Assembly (NCBI GenBank): GCA_018268755.1
Contig: JAFDVW010000008.1
Location: 1 to 64,000 of the forward strand
From: Acidobacteriota bacterium
GTDB taxonomy: Bacteria > Acidobacteriota > Terriglobia > Terriglobales > Acidobacteriaceae
Direction: 5' to 3'
DNA length: 64,000 nt
Position 1 is the stretch's first letter; the number at the start of each line of letters is the position of its first letter. Below are positions 17,038-24,890 of this stretch, in pieces. Both the position numbers and the translations under genes were made by a program. The notes below the pieces were generated by a model. The model did no database searches. It was not told the DNA's origin and saw only the letters and a list, made by a program, of their open reading frames with translations.

Positions 17038-18288
17038 ATGCTGCAAGCTTTTATTGTCACCCTGCGCGAAGGTGTGGAAGCCGCGCTGATTGTCGGCATC
17101 ACCCTCGCTTACCTCACCAAGATCGGCCGTCCTGAGTTAAAGAAATCCGTGTATCTGGCTCTCAGCACGGCATTTGCCGGCAGCATCGTGGTCGCGGTCC
17201 TGCTCGCCCGCGCGAACTGGAATCAGGACATCTTTGAGGGCTGGATCATGCTGGCGGCGGCATTTTTCGTGGTCACCATGATCATCTTCATGATGAAGAC
17301 GGGTCGCAAACTCAAGGGAGAGATTGAAGGCAAAGTGGGTGCGCTCGCGGGCAAGAACGCCGCTTTGGGGCTCTTCTTCTTCATCTTCCTGATGGTGCTG
17401 CGCGAAGGCGTCGAGACGGTCCTGATTCTCTCTGCCGTGGAAATGAATTCCACCCAGTTGCTGAGCTTTCTGGGCACCCTGCTGGGGGTGGCGGCGGCCA
17501 TTCTGTTCGGGGTGATGTTCGTGAAGGGCAGCGTCCGCATCAACCTGCAGAAATTCTTCCGCGTCACCACCGTGATCCTGATTTTCGTGGCGGTACAGCT
17601 GGTTGTCTCCGGCCTGCATGAGCTTTCGGAAAACGGCGTGCTTCCCTCCTCCCGCGAGGAGATGGCGCTGATTGGGCCCATTGTGCGCAATGACATCTTC
17701 TTCTTTGTGACCATCCTGGCGCTGGCCGCGTTGATGGTGCTGTTTGAGATGAAGCGGCGGCAGCCGGAAGCCCTGCCCGAGTCGCCGGCCGAACGGCGCA
17801 AAGCGCAATGGACCGCGAAGCGCGAGCGGCTGTGGATGGGCTCGGTTTATGCCATGTCGTTCGTTTTTATTGTGCTGGTCACCGCGGGTTTTATTTATGA
17901 GAAGAGCGTCAGCGCACTCTCCCCGGCCACCCCGGTATCCTTCGTGAATGGGCAGGTAAGCATTCCCCTCTCGCAGGTTCAGGATGGCGATCTGCACCGC
18001 TATGTGGCGACACTGCACGGCGTGGACGTCCGCTTCTGGCTCTACCAGAAGCCGGATGGCAAGATAGCCTCAGTGCTGGACGCCTGCGAAATCTGCGGCG
18101 CTGCAGGCTTCTATAAGAGTTCCACCGGGGTGGTGTGCAAGAACTGCGCCGCGCCCATCAATCCGCAATCGGTAGGCACGGAAGGCGGTTGCAACCCCAT
18201 TCCGCTGGCGGCCCAGGTTACCGCCGGCGCTATTGTTATTCAGGAAGCGGACGTCACCACCGGCGCCCGCTTTTTTGCCAGTAAGTGA
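17038..18288 (+). CDS. FTR1-family iron permease fused to a DUF2318 Fe-S-type domain
   Basis: The 416-residue membrane protein imports iron across the inner membrane. Two REGVE motifs of FTR1/EfeU permeases are present, at residues 10-14 (LREGVEAAL) and 122-126 (LREGVETVL), on membrane helices. After about residue 290 a single helix (VYAMSFVFIVLVTAGFIY) leads to an extracytoplasmic DUF2318 domain with CEIC (350-353) and CKNC (367-370) plus a later GGCNP. DUF2318 is a separate gene in the Campylobacter Ftr1 locus; here it is fused. The four-gene operon has gaps of 3, -1 and 10 bases and follows the Fur-like box. No P19/EfeO-like periplasmic partner is adjacent. Confidence 0.92.
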   Translation: MLQAFIVTLREGVEAALIVGITLAYLTKIGRPELKKSVYLALSTAFAGSIVVAVLLARANWNQDIFEGWIMLAAAFFVVTMIIFMMKTGRKLKGEIEGKVGALAGKNAALGLFFFIFLMVLREGVETVLILSAVEMNSTQLLSFLGTLLGVAAAILFGVMFVKGSVRINLQKFFRVTTVILIFVAVQLVVSGLHELSENGVLPSSREEMALIGPIVRNDIFFFVTILALAALMVLFEMKRRQPEALPESPAERRKAQWTAKRERLWMGSVYAMSFVFIVLVTAGFIYEKSVSALSPATPVSFVNGQVSIPLSQVQDGDLHRYVATLHGVDVRFWLYQKPDGKIASVLDACEICGAAGFYKSSTGVVCKNCAAPINPQSVGTEGGCNPIPLAAQVTAGAIVIQEADVTTGARFFASK

Positions 18289-18291
18289 CTT

Positions 18292-19545
18292 ATGTTTGCC
18301 CGGCTGGTGTACGAATCATTTCGCAGGCAGAAACGCCGCAAGCTGATGGCGGGCGTGGCCATCACGCTGGGCGTGGGCGTGGCCACCGCCATGATCGCCG
18401 TGGCTACCGACATCGGGGACAAAATCAGCCGCGAACTGCGCACCTACGGCGCCAACCTCGTCGTCACTCCACAGGAAGACACGCTGGACCTGGAAATCGG
18501 CGGGGTCAACCTGCGCCCGCCGAGCGACGGCGCCTACCTCAACGAATCCGATCTGCCGCAGATTCGCGGCATGTTCTGGCGAAACAATATTGTCGGCTTC
18601 GCCCCCATGCTGCCGGTGAATGCCGTGCTGGGAAGCAGTTCCGTCACCGTTCTGGGCACCTACATTGCGCGGCCGGTCCAGTATGGAAAGGAATCTTTCA
18701 CCACCGGCGTGCGCACCACACATCCCTGGTGGAAGGTGCAGGGGGCTTGGCCCGCCGACGACTCGCAGGACGTCCTGCTAGGCGAGCGGCTGGCGGAAAA
18801 GCTGGGGCGCAAGCCGGGCGATGAAATCACCTTCGGCGGCCGAGCGCACAGAATTTCTGGCATTCTCTCCACCGGCACGGCCGAGGACAATGCGGTGGTC
18901 GCGCCTCTTCCCGTGGCCCAGCAGGTTTTGGGCAAACCCGGCGCGGTGCGCCGCGTCTACGTGAGCGCCATGACCAAGCCGGAAGATGAGCTGGCTCGCC
19001 GCGATCCCCGCACCATGAATCCGGAGATGTTTGACCGCTGGTACTGTTCGCCTTATGTGCAGTCCATCGCCTACCAGCTGCAGGAGGCCATCCCGCATTC
19101 GCACGCCGAGCAGATTCGCCAGGTAGCGCAGAATGAAGGCACGGTGCTGGCGCGCATTCAGGGACTGATGCTGCTGATCACGATTGCGGCCTTGCTGGCT
19201 TCCGCCCTGGCCGTCTCCGCGGCCATGGCGACCGCCATCTTTGAACGCCGTCGTGAAGTCGGGCTGATGAAGGCCCTGGGCGCGGGCAAGGCCTCCGTAG
19301 CGGCCATCTTTTTCAGCGAGGCGACTCTTCTGGCCCTGGTCGGCGGAGTGGTGGGATTTCTGGGCGGATCGCTGCTGGCGCGGCAGATTGGCCGCGCCAT
19401 CTTTCATTCGCAGATCACCATTCAGCCGGTGCTCTTCCCTATCATTTTGGGGGTCGCGGTGCTGGTGACCGTGGCCGGCAGCAGCGCCGCCATTCGCAAA
19501 GCGATCCAGTTGGATCCCGTGTTTGCCCTGCGAGGAGAAGCCTGA
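18292..19545 (+). CDS. MacB/FtsX-like ABC transporter permease (first of pair)
   Basis: The 417-residue protein has an N-terminal helix (MAGVAITLGVGVATAMIAVATD), a large periplasmic MacB-type domain (about 45-280) and three C-terminal helices, the FtsX layout. The loop ERRREVGLMKALGAGKASV is a family coupling motif. It starts 3 bases after FTR1. In the Campylobacter P19-Ftr1 locus an equivalent pair of permeases assists iron uptake, apparently through periplasmic mechanical work or reduction rather than direct transport. The same role is inferred here. Confidence 0.9.
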   Translation: MFARLVYESFRRQKRRKLMAGVAITLGVGVATAMIAVATDIGDKISRELRTYGANLVVTPQEDTLDLEIGGVNLRPPSDGAYLNESDLPQIRGMFWRNNIVGFAPMLPVNAVLGSSSVTVLGTYIARPVQYGKESFTTGVRTTHPWWKVQGAWPADDSQDVLLGERLAEKLGRKPGDEITFGGRAHRISGILSTGTAEDNAVVAPLPVAQQVLGKPGAVRRVYVSAMTKPEDELARRDPRTMNPEMFDRWYCSPYVQSIAYQLQEAIPHSHAEQIRQVAQNEGTVLARIQGLMLLITIAALLASALAVSAAMATAIFERRREVGLMKALGAGKASVAAIFFSEATLLALVGGVVGFLGGSLLARQIGRAIFHSQITIQPVLFPIILGVAVLVTVAGSSAAIRKAIQLDPVFALRGEA

Positions 19546-20669
19546 TGCCGCCGCATCGTCGACGCTCAGGTGGACGGTCCATGTTTCTGCGCATGCTGGT
19601 GCGCGCAGCCGTGAAGCGGCGCGGACGCGCCGCTTCCGCTCTGCTTGCCATGGTGGTGGCCGCGGCCGTGGCCACGGCCATGCTGAATCTGTATGTGGAC
19701 GTGCAGGCCAAGCTGCGCAAGGAATTCCGCAACTACGGGGCCAACGTGGTGGTGGTCGCCAAAGACGGGCAGACCCTGCCCCCGGATACGCTGGCTACCG
19801 TGAACCACACGCTGGGCGGAAAAGCCCTGGCCGTGCCCTTCGCCTACGTGGTCGGCCGCTCGCAAAAGGGACAATCGGTGGTGGTAGCCGGGACCGATTT
19901 TCCTCTGGTCCGCAAGCTCGATCATTGGTGGTCGGTCAGCGCCTGGCCCCAGGGCCCGCAGGAGGCTTTGCTGGGTGCGCGGGCCTCAGCCATGGTAAGC
20001 CCGAAGGGTGAATCCTTCACTTTAAGTTTCCAGGGAAAAACCATCCCGTTGCATCCGGCCGGAACGCTGCGCACCGGGGCAGCGGAAGACAGCCGTATCT
20101 ATCTCTCCTTGCCGGAGTTCACGGCGTGGACCGGGGTGCAGCCTTCCGCCATCGAAATTGCCGTCTCCGGGCCGCCCGCAGAGGTCGCCGCCGCCATCGC
20201 GCAACTGACACAAGCCTTGCCCCAGGCCGAGGTCCGGCCGGTTCGGCAGATCATGGAAGCCGAAGCCCAGGTACTGGGCAAGACCCGCTCCACCCTGCTG
20301 ACCTCGGCCATTCTGATTGTGCTGACCGCCGCGCTCTGCGTCCTGGCCACGCTGATTGGCTGGGTCTTTGACCGGCGCCGGGATTTCGCCATCATGAAGG
20401 CCCTGGGCGCGTCGAACTGGCTGATCAATGGCTTCTTTGCCGCCGAGGCCGGCATTCTGGGCGCAGCCGGGGCCGTCGCCGGGTTTGTCATTGGCCTGGG
20501 AGCAGCGGTGTGGATTGGCAGGGTAAATTTCCATGCGCCGGTAGCGCCGCGCTTTAGCGTATTTCCGGTGGTCCTGGCGGGGAGCATGGCAGTGGCCCTG
20601 CTGGCCTCCATCCTGCCGATTTCCCTGTTACGCCGTGTGCAACCTGCTACGATTTTGCGAGGGGAGTGA
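19545..20669 (+). CDS. MacB/FtsX-like ABC transporter permease (second of pair)
   Basis: The 374-residue protein overlaps the preceding stop codon by one base (TGATG), so translation is probably coupled. It shares the layout of its neighbour: N-terminal helix (ASALLAMVVAAAVATAMLNLYVDV), periplasmic domain opening RNYGANVVVVAKDG (compare RTYGANLVVTPQED in the first), and three C-terminal helices with DRRRDFAIMKALGASNWLI. The pair would form a heterodimer around the ATPase encoded next. The N-terminal Arg-rich lead (MPPHRRRSGGRSMFL) could be trimmed if the ATG at residue 13 is used. Confidence 0.9.
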   Translation: MPPHRRRSGGRSMFLRMLVRAAVKRRGRAASALLAMVVAAAVATAMLNLYVDVQAKLRKEFRNYGANVVVVAKDGQTLPPDTLATVNHTLGGKALAVPFAYVVGRSQKGQSVVVAGTDFPLVRKLDHWWSVSAWPQGPQEALLGARASAMVSPKGESFTLSFQGKTIPLHPAGTLRTGAAEDSRIYLSLPEFTAWTGVQPSAIEIAVSGPPAEVAAAIAQLTQALPQAEVRPVRQIMEAEAQVLGKTRSTLLTSAILIVLTAALCVLATLIGWVFDRRRDFAIMKALGASNWLINGFFAAEAGILGAAGAVAGFVIGLGAAVWIGRVNFHAPVAPRFSVFPVVLAGSMAVALLASILPISLLRRVQPATILRGE

Positions 20670-20679
20670 GCGCGAGACC

Positions 20680-21903
20680 ATGATCCAGATCAAGCACGTC
20701 AGCCGCGAGTATCCCGCCCAGGCCGAAGCCGGGGGCGGAGTGATCCGCGCACTCGAGGACTTCTCCCTCTCGGTCGCACCCGGCGAATGGGTCTCCATCA
20801 TGGGCCCCTCGGGCTCGGGAAAATCGACGCTGGTAAACCTGATCGGTTGCCTCGACCAGCCGACGGCGGGGGAAATCTGGATCGATGGCGAGGACGTCGC
20901 CAAGGTCTCTGCCGCAGAGCTGAATCGCGTACGCTCGGAAAAAATCGGGTTCGTCTTCCAGCAGTTCCACCTGATCCCCTATCTCTCCGCGTTGGAAAAT
21001 GTGATGCTGGCGCAATACTTCCACAGCATGACTGATGAAAAAGAAGCGCTGGAGGCGCTGCAGCGCGTGGGATTGAAGGAACGCGCCCACCACGTGCCGG
21101 CGCAGCTCTCCGGCGGCGAACAGCAGCGAGTTTGCATCGCGCGCGCCCTGATCAACGATCCCAAGATCGTCCTGGCCGATGAACCCACCGGCAACCTGGA
21201 CGCGATGAATGAAGAGATTGTCCTGCGTCTCCTGCGCGAATTGCACCAACAGGGACGTACCATCGTGATGGTCACCCATGATCCGGTGGTGGCCCGCCTG
21301 GCCGACCGGCGCATTGAACTGCATCATGGAAAAATCGCGGCCCAGGAAGTTTTCGCCATGGCCGACGAGGAGCAGTTCGACGAAGTCCTGGAAGAACTCT
21401 GGGTGTTAGAGGAAAACAACGAGATCGCCGAGCTGGAGCGCATGCAAGTACACGGTGCGCTGCCGGTGAGCATGGCGGTCGAAAAGATGACGGAGATGGG
21501 ATTGGTGACCACCCTGCCGCATCCCCCGGAGCCGCATCACCACAAGCCGTTTACCAACCCCTGCCATGACAATCTGAAGCCCGCCTCGTCTTCGACAGGA
21601 GATGGCAGCGTAATTGTCGAGCTCACGTCGCGGGGACGGCAGCGGGCTGCCGACATCATCCGCCGTCACCGTCTGGCGGAGCGTTTGTTTACCGACAGCC
21701 TGGCCATGGACAGCGAAACGGAAATCGAAGAGCAGGCTTGCAAGTTCGAGCACATCCTGTCGGCGGAGGCGACCGACAAAATCTGCACTTTCCTTAGCCA
21801 TCCGCGCACCTGCCCGCACGGATCGCCCATTCCACCCGGTCCCTGCTGCCGCCGCCAGGCTGAACCCCGGGACCTTGCCGCGGCACAAAAACACACTTCT
21901 TAG
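20680..21903 (+). CDS. ABC ATPase fused to a DtxR/IdeR-type metalloregulator domain
   Basis: The 407-residue protein is a natural fusion without internal stops. Residues 1-220 form a MacB/LolD-like ATPase: Walker A GPSGSGKST (42-50), signature LSGGEQQRVCIARAL, Walker B IVLADEPTGNLD, H-loop MVTHD. From residue 228 a DtxR-type winged helix begins (FDEVLEELWVLEENNEI, then ALPVSMAVEKMTEMGLV). It has a wing lengthened by a His-rich insert (PHPPEPHHHKPF). The metal and dimer domain follows: H330 and E334 (as H79/E83 of DtxR), C354, E357 and H358 (as C102/E105/H106), then CPHGSPIPPG (378-387). The ATG at 20680 is used because the ABC fold starts there. Either the transporter senses iron directly, or the protein doubles as a DNA-binding regulator; both are inference. 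Confidence 0.93.
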   Translation: MIQIKHVSREYPAQAEAGGGVIRALEDFSLSVAPGEWVSIMGPSGSGKSTLVNLIGCLDQPTAGEIWIDGEDVAKVSAAELNRVRSEKIGFVFQQFHLIPYLSALENVMLAQYFHSMTDEKEALEALQRVGLKERAHHVPAQLSGGEQQRVCIARALINDPKIVLADEPTGNLDAMNEEIVLRLLRELHQQGRTIVMVTHDPVVARLADRRIELHHGKIAAQEVFAMADEEQFDEVLEELWVLEENNEIAELERMQVHGALPVSMAVEKMTEMGLVTTLPHPPEPHHHKPFTNPCHDNLKPASSSTGDGSVIVELTSRGRQRAADIIRRHRLAERLFTDSLAMDSETEIEEQACKFEHILSAEATDKICTFLSHPRTCPHGSPIPPGPCCRRQAEPRDLAAAQKHTS

Positions 21904-21907
21904 CGGC

Positions 21908-22585
21908 CTAATCTCTCCGCTTGACGGTGCACAATTCCACGCCTCGTCCCAGGAATTCCAACAGGCGGTTGCCCTGCTCCTGGTCATTCACCAGGAACGA
22001 AAAGCGGTTCCAGGTCCCTTCTTCCTTGGAGCTGCCGCCTCGCGGCGCCCCGAAATCGTTGAGCGAGCCGTGTTTTTTGTTGGACGACCAATTAATCAAG
22101 CCCCGCCCTTCCCAGGTGGAAAAGGAGATTTGAAAACTCCTGCGCTTGTCCGCCACGGGAAAATCAGAGAGCGTGTCCACCTCATGCGAGCTCAGCTTCA
22201 GGCTGCTGCGTTCGATGTCCCCCAGATGAAACTTGACCAGGCGCGACCACTGCGAGGCAAACTCGCTCTTCTCGCCCGAGGCCGCCGGTGTACAGGCCTG
22301 GGTGAAGCTTCCCTCCTGTTCGAGCTGGATCTCACAGGTTGAAACCCGGTCCAGCTCGACATCTTCTTTCTGTGTGACCTGGCAGCTCTTACCGTCCCGC
22401 TCGCCTTGCGCCGATATTTCATCGTGCGCCGACTGCCGGAGCAGCGCCTGGATGGCGCGCACCGTCTTTTCGACTTCATCCCGGTCCACTCCCCGGGCCC
22501 AGGCCGGCATGGCCAAAACCAGGAGTACGAGCAAAGAGCTGATCTGCCCGAGGGAAGCCGCCTTTCGTAGGAGACTGCCTGCCAT
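21908..22585 (-). CDS. Secreted protein of unknown function
   Basis: The 225-residue protein starts with a signal peptide (MAGSLLRKAASLGQISSLLVLLVLAMPAWA). The longer frame to 22654 adds only non-signal sequence. The mature domain includes two cysteines in the first half (GKSCQVTQ, STCEIQLEQEG) and reads as a beta-rich domain (LVKFHLGDIERSSLKL, SFQISFSTWEG). The family is unrecognised. It is convergent with the iron operon, only 4 bases apart, and preceded by a double palindrome at 22665-22698. Confidence 0.7.
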   Translation of the reverse strand: MAGSLLRKAASLGQISSLLVLLVLAMPAWARGVDRDEVEKTVRAIQALLRQSAHDEISAQGERDGKSCQVTQKEDVELDRVSTCEIQLEQEGSFTQACTPAASGEKSEFASQWSRLVKFHLGDIERSSLKLSSHEVDTLSDFPVADKRRSFQISFSTWEGRGLINWSSNKKHGSLNDFGAPRGGSSKEEGTWNRFSFLVNDQEQGNRLLEFLGRGVELCTVKRRD

Positions 22586-22664
22586 TTTGTCTACCGTCCT
22601 TCGCCCAAGGAATCGATCCGGCCTTGCGCCGAAGTGGGTTAGATGCGGGCCCATCGCAAGAACG

Positions 22665-22698
22665 GTGTCCGGCCCGACACTTTAGGAATGTAAAGTGT
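22665..22698. promoter_or_regulatory. Two overlapping palindromes before the secreted-protein gene
   Basis: GTGTCCGGCCCGACAC (22665-22680) shares its last four bases with a second inverted repeat, ACACTTTA / GGAATG / TAAAGTGT (22677-22698). They lie 80-113 bases upstream of the minus-strand gene starting at 22585 and just downstream of the small gene ending at 22747. Operator or terminator function is undetermined. Confidence 0.4.
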
Positions 22699-22746
22699 TG
22701 TATAGAAATATCGTGAGTGGCTGGGAATGGCGCCGAGGCTCGCCGA

Positions 22747-22896
22747 TCAGTGCCGCTTGAAGTATTGCACCGCCCGCTCATGCTTTTCGGCGGCGGCCCG
22801 CGAGGAAAATGTCCCCAGATTCTTCCGCTTTCCTGTCTTGGGGTCCAGCTTGCGCGAATACAAACGGTATTTTCCTGAGGATAATTTTCGGATCAT
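22747..22896 (-). CDS. Small conserved basic protein (49 residues)
   Basis: The 49-residue frame (ATG 22894-22896, TGA 22747-22749) reads MIRKLSSGKYRLYSRK, then LDPKTGKRKNLGTFSSR and AAAEKHERAVQYFKRH. This GKYRLYSRK-PKTGKRKNLGTF-AAAEKHERAVQYFK layout matches a short conserved family I recall from many soil and GC-rich bacteria, of unknown function. It is very basic, suggesting nucleic-acid or ribosome contact, but nothing more can be claimed. It is too short for common gene-length cut-offs. The GNAT gene is divergent. Confidence 0.8.
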   Translation of the reverse strand: MIRKLSSGKYRLYSRKLDPKTGKRKNLGTFSSRAAAEKHERAVQYFKRH

Positions 22897-23021
22897 AGTC
22901 TTGAGATGCCCTCCGCCTCAGAGGCTGTTTGTGGAAAAGTGGAGGCGTGGGGTGGCTAAGTTTCAGGAATTCCGCAGAACCGCCAAGTTCCGCCGGCGCA
23001 GCCTCCGGTCTAAAATGTGAC

Positions 23022-23528
23022 ATGGAAATCCGTACCCTTACCGCCCAGGACGCGGAAGCCTTCTGGAACCTTCGGCTGGAAGCGCTGGAACGGGAGCCGC
23101 TCGCCTTTGTTGATGCCCCCGAAGAGCACCGCCAAAACAGCTTAGAAACGACCGCCCAGAAGCTGGTTCAGCGGCCTTCCGACATCGTGGTGGGCGCCTT
23201 TGACGGCCAGCGACTGGCCGGTATGGCGGGCTTCTACCGCCATACCCAGGTCAAAACCCGTCACCGCGGCCTGATCTGGGGGGTTTATGTGCAAAAAAAA
23301 TATGCCGGCCAGGGCATTGGGAAGAAACTTCTCGGCGCGCTGCTGGAGCATGCCCGCAAGCAACCGGAGCTCGAGTCGGTGATTCTCGCCGTGGGAAAAG
23401 GCAATGCGCCCGCCCGGCGGTTATACGAATCGCTGGGCTTTCGTCTCTATTCCGTGGACCCGCAAGCCCTCAAGATCAACGGGACCTACGTCGATGAAGA
23501 GTGGATGTCCCTCTCTCTGCACCCGTGA
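23022..23528 (+). CDS. GNAT-family N-acetyltransferase
   Basis: The 168-residue protein transfers an acetyl group from acetyl-CoA to an unknown amine. The fold begins [26 protein letters not shown]; the acetyl-CoA loop is visible as [26 protein letters not shown] (the Q/R-x-x-G-x-G/A motif), followed by [19 protein letters not shown]. The ATG at 23022 is the natural family start; the frame runs 31 residues further upstream through non-homologous sequence. It stands alone between the small basic protein and the MFS gene. The substrate is not predictable. Confidence 0.9.
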   Translation: MEIRTLTAQDAEAFWNLRLEALEREPLAFVDAPEEHRQNSLETTAQKLVQRPSDIVVGAFDGQRLAGMAGFYRHTQVKTRHRGLIWGVYVQKKYAGQGIGKKLLGALLEHARKQPELESVILAVGKGNAPARRLYESLGFRLYSVDPQALKINGTYVDEEWMSLSLHP

Positions 23529-23651
23529 TCCTCCCCGGTCTCTCCGGTAGGAATTCACCTAGCCTCTTGCCAGAAGCGCTCGGGGCGGCGTAGTGTGACC
23601 ATTTTCGACCGAACCCGAAGCCGCGCCTGACTGGCATTCCCCGGAGCCCGC

Positions 23652-24881
23652 ATGTCTCAAACCTATACCCGAAGTGAGCAGTTCCATGCCGTGACCGCCA
23701 GTTTTCTGGGCTGGACGCTCGATGCCTTCGACTTCTTCGTGGTGGTCTTTCTGTTTGATGCGCTGGCCGAACAATTCAAGGTCTCAAAACATGACATCGT
23801 GGCCACGCTCACCTGGACGCTGCTCATGCGGCCGGTGGGCGCGCTGATCTTTGGATTGCTGGCTGACCGCTATGGCCGGCGCGGCCCGCTGATGGCCAAT
23901 GTGATCTTCTTTTCGCTGGTCGAGCTGCTCTGTGGCTTCGCTCCCAACTACACCACATTCCTGATTCTGCGCGCGCTTTACGGCATTGGCATGGGTGGAG
24001 AATGGGGCATTGGAGCCTCTCTGGCCATGGAAATGGCCCCCGAGAAAAAGCGCGGCATTCTCTCCGGGATCCTGCAGAACGGTTACGCCATTGGCTATCT
24101 GCTGGCGGCGGTCGCCTATTGGCTGGCCTATCCCCACTGGGGGTGGCGCGGCATGTTCTTTCTGGGCGGCGTTCCCGCTCTGCTGGCGCTCTATGTGCGC
24201 AGCAAGGTGCCGGAGTCTCATGCCTGGAAGGAACATCGCCTGCCCTCCTTTACTGCCGTCCTGAGGTCGCTGGCGCAGAACTGGAAGCTCTTCGCCTACC
24301 TGGTCGTGTTCATGACCTTCATGATGTTCCTCTCGCATGGCACGCAGGACTTGTACGCCGACTTCCTCAAGACCGTGCACGGCTTTGCCGGGTCGACGGT
24401 CTCACAACTGGTGATTCTGGGAAATATCGGGGCCATGGTGGGCGGCATCACCTTTGGACACCTTTCGGAGAGTTGGGGGCGGCGGCGCAGTCTGATCGCC
24501 GCGCTGATGGTGGCCATCGCCATCATTCCGCTGTGGGCCTTCGGCAGCAGCGCGGGGGTGCTGGCCCTGGGAGCGTTCGTGATGCAGGTGGGAGTGCAGG
24601 GCGCGTGGGGCATTATTCCGGCGCACCTAAGCGAGTTATCGCCGGACGCCACGCGCGGGCTGATTCCCGGCCTGGCTTATCAAATGGGCATTGTGCTGGC
24701 GGCGCGCACGCCAGTCATCGAATATCAATTGAAGTCGCGCTTCGGCTATGAGTGGGCGCTGGCCGGCTTCGAAATCGCCACCATCGTAGGCCTGTGCATT
24801 GTGGTACTGCTGGGGCCGGAGCGCCGGGGGCGCAGTTTCACGACAAGAGCGCCCCAGCCTCCGGCTGCCAGCACGGCTTAA
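23652..24881 (+). CDS. MFS transporter, sialate/lactate (SHS) type
   Basis: The 409-residue protein has 12 predicted membrane helices. Major-facilitator loops are clear: GLLADRYGRRGPLMAN after helix 2, the acidic DAFDFFVVVFLFDAL in helix 1, RALYGIGMGGEWGIGASLAME in helix 4, and GHLSESWGRRRSL in the second half. The FLGWTLDAFDFF start and GMGGEWG motif are typical of the sialate:H+/lactate symporter branch (NanT, JEN1-like), so a small organic acid is the likely substrate. A GGAG site lies 6 bases before the ATG. It is convergent with the alpha-galactosidase-like gene. Confidence 0.88.
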   Translation: MSQTYTRSEQFHAVTASFLGWTLDAFDFFVVVFLFDALAEQFKVSKHDIVATLTWTLLMRPVGALIFGLLADRYGRRGPLMANVIFFSLVELLCGFAPNYTTFLILRALYGIGMGGEWGIGASLAMEMAPEKKRGILSGILQNGYAIGYLLAAVAYWLAYPHWGWRGMFFLGGVPALLALYVRSKVPESHAWKEHRLPSFTAVLRSLAQNWKLFAYLVVFMTFMMFLSHGTQDLYADFLKTVHGFAGSTVSQLVILGNIGAMVGGITFGHLSESWGRRRSLIAALMVAIAIIPLWAFGSSAGVLALGAFVMQVGVQGAWGIIPAHLSELSPDATRGLIPGLAYQMGIVLAARTPVIEYQLKSRFGYEWALAGFEIATIVGLCIVVLLGPERRGRSFTTRAPQPPAASTA

Positions 24882-24890
24882 GACGGCAGA

